From DAOTXS01 sp034433515 (GTDB lineage Bacteria; Chloroflexota; Anaerolineae; UBA4142): DNA of 64,000 bases. Positions 17,126-25,125 of this stretch are shown in pieces; the stretch's first letter is position 1, and each line of letters begins with the position of its first letter. The translations under genes were made by a program, and so were the position numbers. The notes under the pieces are model-generated. The model searched no databases, was not told where the DNA came from, and saw only the letters and a list, made by a program, of their open reading frames with translations. The stretch is taken from NCBI GenBank assembly GCA_034433515.1, contig DAOUAL010000023.1, positions 1 to 64,000 of the forward strand. The letters are read 5' to 3'.

Positions 17126-17164
17126 ATTGGGAGATTAGGTGATTGGGTGATTGGGTGATTGGGT
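17125..17164 (+). repeat. Tandem GATTGGGT repeat in a translation-initiation region
   Basis: Three exact GATTGGGT copies (17141-17164) are preceded by two degenerate units (GATTGGGA, GATTAGGT). The ATG of the next gene (17166) follows directly. Each junction creates GGTGAT, which matches part of the extended anti-Shine-Dalgarno complement (AAGGAGGTGAT). Confidence 0.75.
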
Positions 17165-17165
17165 G

Positions 17166-19523
17166 ATGCGGTTGATTTTGTTAGGGGTGGCGTTTGTTTC
17201 TGCCGCCGGGCTGGCGTTTGAAATCACGCTCACCCGGCTCTTTGCAATTGCACAAGGTTATCACTTTGGTTTCCTTGCCGTCAGTCTGGCATTGCTCGGT
17301 TTCGGTGCGAGCGGAACCGCGCTGGCTGTCCGCCCTTCGCTTGCGCACGGTCGCACCGATGAAATCACAAAACGCCTTGCCTACCTCGCATTGAGTTTCT
17401 CGCTTGGGCTGATCGTGAGTTACCTCGCGATCAACTATCTCCCTTTTGATGCCTACCGCATCGCTTGGGAACCAATTCAACTTTTGTATTTGGTATTGTA
17501 CTATCTCGCGTTGACGGCGCCTTTTTTTCTGGGAGGGCTCACACTTGGATTGCCACTTGCCGCACTGCCGGCGACCAAGACCGCGCGCGTGTATGCCGCG
17601 AATCTTGCCGGGTCGGGCTTGGGGTGTGTCATCGCGCTGGGTTCGATTACACTGTTTGATGTAACCGGCGCGGTGATGGTTGCGGCAATCCTCGCTGCGT
17701 CGGGTGCGTTGGCATTTTCGAACTCGTTGCGGAGTACCGTCCTAACGATTGGAATGCTTTTGACGCTGGGGACCTTGCTCATCACGCGCCCCACACTTTT
17801 CGATCTGCGCCTTTCGCCGTACAAGAGTTTGAGTCAAACCCTGCGCATCCCCGATGCGCGTGTGGTATCGAATGCATGGAACGCGTACTCGCAGGTGCAA
17901 GTAGTGGAGAGTTCAACAGTCCGCTCGGCGCCCGGCTTGAGTCTCACGTATCGCGGCACGATGCCGGTTCAACGTGCGCTATTCGTGGATGCAGAAAGCA
18001 TCAGCCCGCTGACCGATGACGCGCCGCGCGATTTGCTCAATCGGTTGCTGCCTACTCTTGCCTATTATCTTCGTCCGAACGCGCGCGCATTGATTATTGA
18101 ACCGGGCGGCGGCTTGGAGGTGCTGGCAGCGTTGAACGCTGGCACGCGTGAAATCGTGGTGCTGGTCAATAATCCGTTGAGGGTGCAAGCGATGCAAATT
18201 TGGGCACCTCACGTCTTTGGTGATCCGCGCGTACAGATAATCGTTGCAAACACACGTGGTTATCTGGCTCGGTCGCATGAGCGTTTTGATGTGGTGCATC
18301 TGGCATTGGGCGATGCGTTTCATCCGGTTACTGCTGGCGCATACTCGTTGGGCGAAAACTACTTGTTCACGCGCGAAGCGTTCGCCGATTATCTTGAGCA
18401 TCTCGAACCAGAAGGCATTTTGGTGGTGCATCGTTGGTTGCAACTACCGCCGGCGGAGGAAGCACGCGCGGCAGCCTTAGCCATTGCCGCCCTCGAACGC
18501 GAGGCACCCGAAGAACATCTGGTTACCTTGCGTTCATTCTCAACGATGTTGTTGTTGGTCAAACGCGCGCCGTTCATCGCGCGCGAAATCGAAACGGCGC
18601 GCACGTTTGCAGACACGTATCAATTCGATTGGGTGGCATATCCGGGCATCCGTGCGGAAGAAACCAATCGGTTCAATGTTTTGCAGGAGAACGAGTATGC
18701 GCGCGTCTTTCGTCTCCTCCTTGATCCCCATCGGCGGGCACAGTTGTTTGCAAGTCATCCGTACGACATCACGCCCACTTGGGATGATCGGCCATTCTTT
18801 TTTCACTTTTTCCGTTGGGAGCAAACGCCTCAAGTGGTGCAGTTACTTGGCAAGTTGTGGCAACCGTTTGGGGGGAGCGGCTTTTTGATTCTTGTTGCAT
18901 TACTCGGACTGACTCTCGTCCTATCGAGCGGGTTGCTTGTGTTGCCGCTCTTGGCGTTGCGCGTCGAGTCTGGACCTTCTCAACCTTTGGTGTACTTTGC
19001 TTGCTTGGGCATTAGCTTTTTGTTGATCGAGATTCCGCTCATTCAACGATTCATTCTCTTGCTCGATCAACCGGTGTATGCGTTTGCCACGGTACTCTTT
19101 ACGTTGCTGATCACGTCCGGCATCGGAAGTTATTGGTCAGCACGACTGCCACTGCGCACAACACTCATCGGACTCGTTGTGATTGCCATCGCGTTGCCCG
19201 GTCTGCTGCCGTTGGTATTCCAGCGCGTGATCGGCGAGGCGTTCAGTGTGCGCCTAATCATCTCGATGATGCTCCTTGCGCCGCTCGGTTTCTTGATGGG
19301 CATTCCATTTCCCCAGGGTCTCGCCCGCTTAAAAGACTATGCCCCACACTTGATTCCGCTTGCGTGGGGCATCAATGGTTGCGCTTCTGTCCTCAGTTCG
19401 ATTCTGGCGACGCTGGGCGCAATGTCGTTTGGATTTTCGGCGGTATTTTTGGCTGGCGCAGGTGCGTATGCGATGGCACTTTTTACTTTCCCCGCGTCAA
19501 TGGCACGAACAAAACTCCCATGA
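17166..19523 (+). CDS. Membrane-embedded spermidine synthase-like protein
   Basis: A 785-residue protein. Residues about 1-215 contain roughly seven membrane helices (LILLGVAFVSAAGLAFEITLTRLF at the start, a signature of spermidine synthase-like transporters). The central soluble part (about 250-560) is a SAM-dependent Rossmann domain: ALIIEPGGGLEVLAAL, IVVLVNNPLRVQAM, and FDVVHLALGDAFHP in the position of the spermidine synthase substrate loop. A second set of helices ends the protein. The family is often annotated polyamine aminopropyltransferase, but its reaction in this architecture is not established. The alternative start TTG at 17151 lies inside the upstream repeat. It overlaps the convergent pcm gene by 41 bp. 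Confidence 0.83.
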   Translation: MRLILLGVAFVSAAGLAFEITLTRLFAIAQGYHFGFLAVSLALLGFGASGTALAVRPSLAHGRTDEITKRLAYLALSFSLGLIVSYLAINYLPFDAYRIAWEPIQLLYLVLYYLALTAPFFLGGLTLGLPLAALPATKTARVYAANLAGSGLGCVIALGSITLFDVTGAVMVAAILAASGALAFSNSLRSTVLTIGMLLTLGTLLITRPTLFDLRLSPYKSLSQTLRIPDARVVSNAWNAYSQVQVVESSTVRSAPGLSLTYRGTMPVQRALFVDAESISPLTDDAPRDLLNRLLPTLAYYLRPNARALIIEPGGGLEVLAALNAGTREIVVLVNNPLRVQAMQIWAPHVFGDPRVQIIVANTRGYLARSHERFDVVHLALGDAFHPVTAGAYSLGENYLFTREAFADYLEHLEPEGILVVHRWLQLPPAEEARAAALAIAALEREAPEEHLVTLRSFSTMLLLVKRAPFIAREIETARTFADTYQFDWVAYPGIRAEETNRFNVLQENEYARVFRLLLDPHRRAQLFASHPYDITPTWDDRPFFFHFFRWEQTPQVVQLLGKLWQPFGGSGFLILVALLGLTLVLSSGLLVLPLLALRVESGPSQPLVYFACLGISFLLIEIPLIQRFILLLDQPVYAFATVLFTLLITSGIGSYWSARLPLRTTLIGLVVIAIALPGLLPLVFQRVIGEAFSVRLIISMMLLAPLGFLMGIPFPQGLARLKDYAPHLIPLAWGINGCASVLSSILATLGAMSFGFSAVFLAGAGAYAMALFTFPASMARTKLP

Positions 19524-20241
19524 TGTTTTCGGTCGTTACCTTGTCGCCCTGTTTGTGCACGCGCCACAAGGTTTGGAATGAGCCGGGCGGACCGACCGGA
19601 ATCACCATCCGTCCGCCGTCTTTAAGTTGCGCAATCAACGGCGGTGGAATGTGATCGGGCGCGCAGGTTACGATGATAGCGTCGTACGGCGCGAATTCTT
19701 CCCAGCCGTTATAGCCATCCGCGTTCTTTACCACAACGTGGTAGCCCAGGCGTTTTAGCGTTGCCTCTGCGCGGGCGGCAAGTTCCGGAATGATTTCGAC
19801 CGAATAGACTTGATCGGTAAGCATCGCCAGAATCGCCGCCTGATAGCCGGAGCCGGTCCCAATCTCCAGCACACGGTCGTCCCGTTTGATCTGAGCCAAT
19901 TCGGTCATCGCCGCAACGATGTACGGCTGGCTGATCGTTTGACCGTACCCAATCGGCAAGGGATGATCTTCGTACGCTTGGGTGAGCCACTCCGCCGGCA
20001 CGAACTCGTGGCGCGGCACTGTTTCCATCACAGCCAAGACCGCGGGATCACTGACGCCACGCTTGCGAATTTGATCGCTCACCATTTCCTGGCGTGCCGA
20101 GGCAAACGGGTCGAGGAGGGGTGTGCCGGTTGAGGTGGGAGAAGCAGGTAAAGTTGGAGATCGCGTTAGAGTAAAAACGATATAGAGGAACGCAAGAATC
20201 GTTAACCCCAGCAACGCGATGAGACGGAGAGAAACACGCAT
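19483..20241 (-). CDS. pcm: Protein-L-isoaspartate O-methyltransferase, membrane-anchored or exported
   Basis: A 252-residue SAM-dependent methyltransferase that starts repair of isoaspartyl residues. After an N-terminal hydrophobic segment (residues 7-27, IALLGLTILAFLYIVFTLT) and a Thr/Pro linker, the domain shows REEM-like RQEMVSDQIRKRGVSDPAVLAVMETVPRHEFVP, PIGYGQTISQPYIVAAMTE and the SAM motif VLEIGTGSGYQAAILA. The N-terminal anchor is unusual for the cytosolic enzyme and suggests action outside the membrane, where SAM supply would be a problem; the alternative is an inner-face anchor. The 3' end overlaps the convergent gene. Confidence 0.92.
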   Translation of the reverse strand: MRVSLRLIALLGLTILAFLYIVFTLTRSPTLPASPTSTGTPLLDPFASARQEMVSDQIRKRGVSDPAVLAVMETVPRHEFVPAEWLTQAYEDHPLPIGYGQTISQPYIVAAMTELAQIKRDDRVLEIGTGSGYQAAILAMLTDQVYSVEIIPELAARAEATLKRLGYHVVVKNADGYNGWEEFAPYDAIIVTCAPDHIPPPLIAQLKDGGRMVIPVGPPGSFQTLWRVHKQGDKVTTENIMGVLFVPLTRGK

Positions 20242-20252
20242 CGTTCACCTCC

Positions 20253-20460
20253 TTTGAAAATGTAGGACAAATTTGAAATTTGTCCCACACGTAGTCCATT
20301 TTTCATCTGACCGCTGGTGCGCCGAAGGCGAATGAGCACCTCCTCTGAAAATAGGTTTGTCGTCGCGCGATTCATCGCGCGGGCGCTCAAGCGCCGCACT
20401 ACGAGCTCACTCGCTTATTTTCATCTCTCTGCGGGTGCGCCAACGGCGGATGAACAACTC
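20253..20460. repeat. Composite dispersed repeat (AAATTTGAAATTT palindrome plus GCGCGATTCATCGCGC unit)
   Basis: The first part contains GGACAAATTT-G-AAATTTGTCC (20265-20285), a near-perfect palindrome. It is followed by AGTCCATTTTTCATC and CTGGTGCGCC. The second part contains GCGCGATTCATCGCGCGGGC (from 20366) and ACTACGAGCTCAC. The same modules recur in a different order at 45980-46430. The region has no gene. Confidence 0.8.
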
Positions 20461-20530
20461 CCCTATGATTATATCACGCTGGGTCAAATCGTTGAATCGT
20501 TTATTCGTTGGCGCATGGGCAAGCGAGGGT

Positions 20531-20558
20531 TTGTCCGTGTTTGTTTTCGTGGTAAAAT
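20531..20558 (+). promoter_or_regulatory. Promoter of hflX with a long leader
   Basis: TTGTCC (20531-20536) and TAAAAT (20553-20558) are separated by 16 bp. The implied leader is about 120 nt before the start at 20688 and contains the inverted pair GACAAGTCGCCGACTCGTC. Confidence 0.55.
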
Positions 20559-20687
20559 AGAGGACAGGGTACAAATAGGGTTTCGCGGCAACCAGAACCC
20601 CAAGCCCGCCTGCGCGTACAGACAAGTCGCCGACTCGTCTCTCCCAACCGACGCAGGTTTGTCCCACATTTTTGAAGGAGACCTACT

Positions 20688-22079
20688 ATTCCCAAACTCA
20701 CTACCTTTCCATCCCAACCTCCCATCGAGCGCGCGTTTCTCGTCGGCGTAGAATTAAAGCGTTCGCGCAACGAATTTCCAATCGAGGATTCGCTCGATGA
20801 ACTTGAACGGCTTGCGGAAACGGCGGGGCTTGTCGTCGTTGGGCGCGCCGTGCAGCACATCGAACGCATCAACCCGGCGACGTTCATCGGCAAAGGCAAA
20901 CTCGCGGAGATCATCGCCGCGCGCGCCGAGACGCCGTACGATGTGCTGATCTTTGACGACGAACTCGCGCCGAATCAACAGCGTGAGATAGAACAAGCAT
21001 TTGGCGGCGATGATATCAAAGTCTTGGATCGCACGGCGCTCATCCTCGATATTTTCGCGCAACACGCGCACACACGCGAAGGCGCGCTCCAAGTTGAACT
21101 CGCGCAGTACGAGTATCGCCTGCCGCGTCTGACACGAATGTGGACGCACCTGGCGCGGCAAGCCGGCGGCGCGGCAGGGCGGGGCGGTACCGGCGGCGTC
21201 GGCTTGCGCGGTCCCGGCGAACGCCAATTGGAACTCGACCGCCGCGAGATTCGCAATCGTATTGCGCATCTCAAAAAACAAATCGAAGAGGTGCGGCAGC
21301 AGCGGCGCGAGCATCGGCGCAAGCGTCAACGCGAGGGATTGCCAGTCGTCGCGATTGTGGGGTACACCAACGCCGGCAAGTCCACGCTCCTCAACGCGCT
21401 CACCGATGCTGGCGTCCTTGTCGAAGACAAATTGTTTGCCACACTCGACCCCACGACGCGACGCGTGAAACTGCCGGGCGGCTCGGACGCGCTCTTCACC
21501 GATACCGTTGGCTTTATCCAGAAATTGCCAACGCAACTCGTCGCTGCGTTCCGCGCCACACTCGAAGAGATTACCGAAGCGGATGTGCTGCTGCATGTTC
21601 TCGATGCGTCGCACCCGAATCTGCGCGAGCACGCGCGCGCGGTGGAAGAGACGCTGTGCGAGATTGGCGCAGGCGACAAGCCGATCGTGATGGCGTTGAA
21701 CAAGATGGATAAAGTGACAGGCGGCGGGAGACAGGCGGCAAGTGGCGGTAGAGACGCATCGGTGATGCGGCTGGTTACACAAGACGGATTGACGCGTGTG
21801 GCGCCGGATGAATTTTTGCGCGAGGGGAATGCCGTACACATCTCCGCGCTGACAGGGCAGGGGTTGGACGAATTGCTCGTGCTCATCGAGCGGACGCTGG
21901 CGGAGGAGATGGTTGCGGTGCGTGTGCAGATTCCGTATCGCGCGAACGAACTGGTGGCGCTCTTTCACCAGCGCGGCATCGTCGCGCGCGAAGAATTCAC
22001 GGAACGCGGCACGCTCATCGAAGGCAGCATCGCGCGGAATTTGTTAACTCGTTTGGCGCGGTACAAAATTGAGGGTTGA
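20688..22079 (+). CDS. hflX: Ribosome-associated GTPase HflX, apparent ATT start codon
   Basis: A 463-residue HflX, which splits stalled or hibernating ribosomes. The N-terminal HflX domain begins ERAFLVGVELKR, followed by the glycine-rich GGAAGRGGTGGVGLRGPGE linker and the G domain: G1 GYTNAGKST, G3 DTVGFI, G4 NKMD, G5 SALTG. The conserved N-terminal residues lie upstream of the first GTG (20850), yet no ATG, GTG or TTG occurs in frame between the upstream TGA (20673-20675) and that GTG. The ATT at 20688, 7 nt after AAGGAG (20675-20680), is the best start, giving (I/M)PKLTTFPSQ. The stretch after G4 holds a Gly/Ser-rich insertion. The MgtC-like gene begins immediately after its stop. Confidence 0.9.
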   Translation: MPKLTTFPSQPPIERAFLVGVELKRSRNEFPIEDSLDELERLAETAGLVVVGRAVQHIERINPATFIGKGKLAEIIAARAETPYDVLIFDDELAPNQQREIEQAFGGDDIKVLDRTALILDIFAQHAHTREGALQVELAQYEYRLPRLTRMWTHLARQAGGAAGRGGTGGVGLRGPGERQLELDRREIRNRIAHLKKQIEEVRQQRREHRRKRQREGLPVVAIVGYTNAGKSTLLNALTDAGVLVEDKLFATLDPTTRRVKLPGGSDALFTDTVGFIQKLPTQLVAAFRATLEEITEADVLLHVLDASHPNLREHARAVEETLCEIGAGDKPIVMALNKMDKVTGGGRQAASGGRDASVMRLVTQDGLTRVAPDEFLREGNAVHISALTGQGLDELLVLIERTLAEEMVAVRVQIPYRANELVALFHQRGIVAREEFTERGTLIEGSIARNLLTRLARYKIEG

Positions 22080-22553
22080 ATGATTTCCGAAGTTGAACTC
22101 GTCATTATTTTGCGCGCGTTCATTGCCGCGTTGCTCGGTTTCATCATCGGCTGGCAACGCGAGAGTATGGGCGCGGCGGCGGGCGATCGAACCTTTGCCT
22201 TGATGTCGCTGGGCGTGGCGGCGTTGACGGCGTACGTGAGCGTCATCTTTCCCAATGAGATCGCGCGTTTGATTGCCGGCTTGCTGACCGGCATCGGGTT
22301 CTTGGGCGGCGGGATGATTATGCGGATGCAGACCGGACGCATTCGTGGGTTGACGACGGCGGCGAGTCTCTGGGCATCCACGAGCATCGGCGTGTTGGTG
22401 GGAGCAGGCTATTACGTGATCAGCATCGCGCTGACCGTGCTAGTGTTGTTTATTTTGATGTGGGAACGCTTGCCGATGCTGTCGCGTTTTCGCAGTCCGC
22501 GCACTCATTCGCCGCATAGTGAGCCGCCGCGTGAACCACCACAGACCGGCTAA
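22080..22553 (+). CDS. MgtC/SapB family membrane protein
   Basis: A 157-residue protein with four or so membrane helices and the MgtC/SapB signature: LIILRAFIAALLGFIIGWQRE, AGDRTFALMSLGVAALTAYVS, RLIAGLLTGIGFLGGGMIM and GLTTAASLWASTSIGVLVGAGYYV. Homologues are linked to magnesium limitation, acid tolerance and control of ATP synthase. It lacks the C-terminal ACT-like domain of longer MgtC proteins. Its ATG abuts the hflX stop (TGAATG), so the two are co-transcribed and probably translationally coupled. Confidence 0.92.
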   Translation: MISEVELVIILRAFIAALLGFIIGWQRESMGAAAGDRTFALMSLGVAALTAYVSVIFPNEIARLIAGLLTGIGFLGGGMIMRMQTGRIRGLTTAASLWASTSIGVLVGAGYYVISIALTVLVLFILMWERLPMLSRFRSPRTHSPHSEPPREPPQTG

Positions 22554-22567
22554 AAGTTTGACATGGG

Positions 22568-23884
22568 TCATTGATGAAACGTTCGCCAAAGGTTTATGCC
22601 GAGACATACCACAGCGAGCCAGCCCATTGCGCCGGAAATTCCAAGCGCGATGTTCATTCCCGGCGTATCGAGTGCAAAGAGTGGAAAGACGCGGGTCAAC
22701 GCGGCAAGATTTCCCAGCCAGAAGGTTGCTAGAACTAGACGTGGACTCGCCACGCGCCGTTTACCGCTAAACCCGGGAAGCATGCGCACCGCCATTCCAA
22801 AAATCAAGAGGGTGATGAATCCAACCGTGAGCGCATGCCGTTCAATGTCCGGGTTGAACAGAGCAGCGAATCCCAAGAGCGAGGCAGCGCCATCAATGAT
22901 CGCGAGTGCGCTGGCGAAGACAAGCCACACATATGCCGAGAGAATGAGCAATTCGAAACGACCGTACTCGCCGTGATCCGGATAATCTCGGCGCGTGGGG
23001 AGTCGTGTTTCGACGTAATCGGGCGGGGGTGGCGTGCGCGGCGTTGTCCACGCCGCTTTGCGTCGCAACAGCACATCCAGTTCCCAGATGAACACGAGCA
23101 CCGCGCCACCTTCGAGCATCTTGCCCAGCGGCAAAAAGAACGGTTGTTCTAACCATCGCAGTATGACGCCGCTGACATAAATGACAAAGATCGGATAGAG
23201 ACCGTACTGTGGGGGAGATGCAAGGCGCATGAATAGCGGCAGGTTTCTCACCGCGAAAACAATCGTCATTGGAATGATGAATCCAAAGATCATCATGTTG
23301 GTCAGCCAGCGATTGGGAGCGAACGGAAACAAGCCGGGCGATGAGAGCGAAAGGACGGCGTTGAGCAAAGCGGCGCCAACCAGACTCGTCAGCGCGAGAG
23401 CCAGGTAGGGTCGCACGTGAACGATGGGTGCATCGCCGATGGCGGGGCGTCCACGGCGAAACGAGGCAACGATCATCGCGATGAATAGCGCAATGCCAAT
23501 GAGTTCAATAATGCCCGAGACCATCGTACCAAAGCGTCCCAGAGCGTCGAAAGGCGAGCCGAGAGGGATAAAGGGCTGGCTGAGGGTGCGGAGCGCGATG
23601 CCTGTGACGAGCGCCGCCAGTGACCACGGGGCAAGTTCGATCCGCGCCAACATCGTGCCGCGCAGTCGCGGGAGGAAGAAGAGTCCAACACCAATGATAA
23701 ACACGCCCACCCAGCCAAAGAGTTGCGCGTGTCCGTGGGCTTGCACCATTGCCATCCACCATGCGCCTAACGTAAAATGAAACGCCCAGGCAGCCACGAG
23801 AATCGCGGCGTAACCAAAGCCGGTGGTGAGTGCGACGGCAATGGCGGCGAAGACGAATGGTTCGTGAACGTGTCGTTGGTCCAT
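22568..23884 (-). CDS. NnrS family membrane protein
   Basis: A 438-residue protein with about 12 membrane helices, matching NnrS, a haem- and copper-containing membrane protein that protects denitrifying bacteria from nitric-oxide-related stress. Motifs include MVQAHGHAQLFGWVGVFIIGV near residue 48 (the conserved His cluster), LTNMMIFGFIIPMTIVFAVRNLP and a late RHALTVGFITLLIFGMAVRMLPGFSG. A charged loop (TPRTPPPPDYVETRLPTRRDY) divides the helices. It stands alone, divergent from the recombinase gene. No FNR/NnrR-type palindrome was recognised upstream. Confidence 0.9.
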   Translation of the reverse strand: MDQRHVHEPFVFAAIAVALTTGFGYAAILVAAWAFHFTLGAWWMAMVQAHGHAQLFGWVGVFIIGVGLFFLPRLRGTMLARIELAPWSLAALVTGIALRTLSQPFIPLGSPFDALGRFGTMVSGIIELIGIALFIAMIVASFRRGRPAIGDAPIVHVRPYLALALTSLVGAALLNAVLSLSSPGLFPFAPNRWLTNMMIFGFIIPMTIVFAVRNLPLFMRLASPPQYGLYPIFVIYVSGVILRWLEQPFFLPLGKMLEGGAVLVFIWELDVLLRRKAAWTTPRTPPPPDYVETRLPTRRDYPDHGEYGRFELLILSAYVWLVFASALAIIDGAASLLGFAALFNPDIERHALTVGFITLLIFGMAVRMLPGFSGKRRVASPRLVLATFWLGNLAALTRVFPLFALDTPGMNIALGISGAMGWLAVVCLGINLWRTFHQ

Positions 23885-23933
23885 TTTGGCTACTTTTCAG
23901 TCTAGCGAGAAATTGGCGTTACGTCAAGCGAAT

Positions 23934-23962
23934 TTGACAAGATATCCCACATTCATTATACT
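23934..23962 (+). promoter_or_regulatory. Consensus-like promoter upstream of the tyrosine recombinase
   Basis: TTGACA (23934-23939) is followed after 17 bp by TATACT (23957-23962). The leader of about 110 nt includes a small hairpin GCTCC/GGAGC (24027-24041). This is among the strongest promoters in the window. Confidence 0.65.
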
Positions 23963-24079
23963 TTCAATAACTGAAATTATTACAAGTGATGTGCTTGACA
24001 AAATGAAACACGCCCCAATATCCCCTGCTCCCACCAGGAGCGATAAATCAACTCCATTTATTGCGCTAGAAGGTGTTCA

Positions 24080-25099
24080 ATGTCCACCAGTCATTCAGTT
24101 CCGATCTCCGACGCCATCCGCGAGTATCTTGATCAACTAGCGGTGGGCAAGCAACCACTCACGGTGCAAGCGTACCACGTCGCCTTGCGACGCTTTGCCA
24201 CCTTTTTGACCGAACATCAAAAAATCTCGCCTGAACGTCCGGTCGGCAAATTGACCATTGACCACGCCATCGAATTTGGCAAATCGTTACAAGGCTTGGC
24301 ACCCGCCACCATCAAAAACTATCTCGCGGCACTCTCGCAATTCTATCGTTTCTTGTTTGCCAAGCGTTGGGTGGTCATTGATACCGCCGATCACGAGCGT
24401 TTGTTTGCGACGCTGAAACAAATGCGACCGCGCGCCTCAAGTCTGCCACGCGTGCCCACCGATGAAATGATAGATGCTCTGATCCAAGCCGCCAGCGAGC
24501 CGAGAGGAACTTTAAAACGCAAGCCATCCCCGGGTGACCGGGAACGCGCTGAATTACAACGATTACGGAATGTCGCTTTGCTGCTCGCCTTGCGTTCATC
24601 CGGGATGCGTTTGGGCGAAGTGCTGGCGCTTCAACGGGGAGATTTGGATTATCGCAACAAATCGGCGCTGGTTACCGGCAAAGGACGCAAACAGCGAATG
24701 GTGTATTTCGATGAACGCGCCTGGAATGCCATCCAGGAGTATTTGCACGCGCGCCAAGATGGTAAACTCGTCCGGGCTATGTCGCACTTGCCGGTGTTCG
24801 CTCGCCACGATCGCCGTGCCGGCAACAAGATTCTACCCTTGACGCGCCAAGGAGTTGAACAGGTCTTTGCCAAACTCGCTGAACGCGCCCAAGTGGATCC
24901 CAAACCAACGCCGCATTGGTTTCGCCATTGGTTTGCGACGCAAATTCTGGATCGCACGCAAGATTTGGCGGCGTTGCAAGATATGCTGGGGCACGAATCG
25001 CCAGTAACGACGCGCATCTATGCCAAGGTTTCAACCCGCCGATTGCGCCAAGTCCATAATTATGCCTTTGGCGATAAGAAGACGCAAGATGAAAAATAA
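24080..25099 (+). CDS. Tyrosine recombinase (XerC/XerD-like integrase)
   Basis: A 339-residue site-specific recombinase. The N-terminal SAM-like core-binding domain (about 1-110; YHVALRRFATFLTEHQ, LAPATIKNYLAALSQFYRFL) is followed by the catalytic domain with Arg in LRSSGMRLGEVLAL, Lys in VTGKGRKQR, the HxxR box HWFRH, the second His in MLGHES and Tyr in TTRIYAK. All catalytic residues are present. It is longer than typical XerC/D (about 300) with an insertion around 125-155 (TLKRKPSPGDRERAELQ). No attachment site, excisionase or phage gene is nearby, so a housekeeping Xer role or a relic element are both possible. Confidence 0.9.
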   Translation: MSTSHSVPISDAIREYLDQLAVGKQPLTVQAYHVALRRFATFLTEHQKISPERPVGKLTIDHAIEFGKSLQGLAPATIKNYLAALSQFYRFLFAKRWVVIDTADHERLFATLKQMRPRASSLPRVPTDEMIDALIQAASEPRGTLKRKPSPGDRERAELQRLRNVALLLALRSSGMRLGEVLALQRGDLDYRNKSALVTGKGRKQRMVYFDERAWNAIQEYLHARQDGKLVRAMSHLPVFARHDRRAGNKILPLTRQGVEQVFAKLAERAQVDPKPTPHWFRHWFATQILDRTQDLAALQDMLGHESPVTTRIYAKVSTRRLRQVHNYAFGDKKTQDEK

Positions 25100-25125
25100 T
25101 CTCGCCTTGCTAAACCAAGGAAACA

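Noticed and set aside
20850..20852. GTG as the start of hflX
   Set aside because: It would delete the conserved RAFLVGVELKR and LERLAETAGLVVVG segments of the HflX N-terminal domain.
20754..21968. A 404-codon open frame on the minus strand opposite hflX
   Set aside because: It is the antisense of a highly conserved GTPase gene, has no recognisable domain and is rich in His/Arg/Gln as expected for the reverse frame of GC-rich coding DNA.
24080..25099. A prophage or integrative element around the recombinase
   Set aside because: Flanking genes are chromosomal-type. No phage genes, tRNA target or direct repeats are visible.
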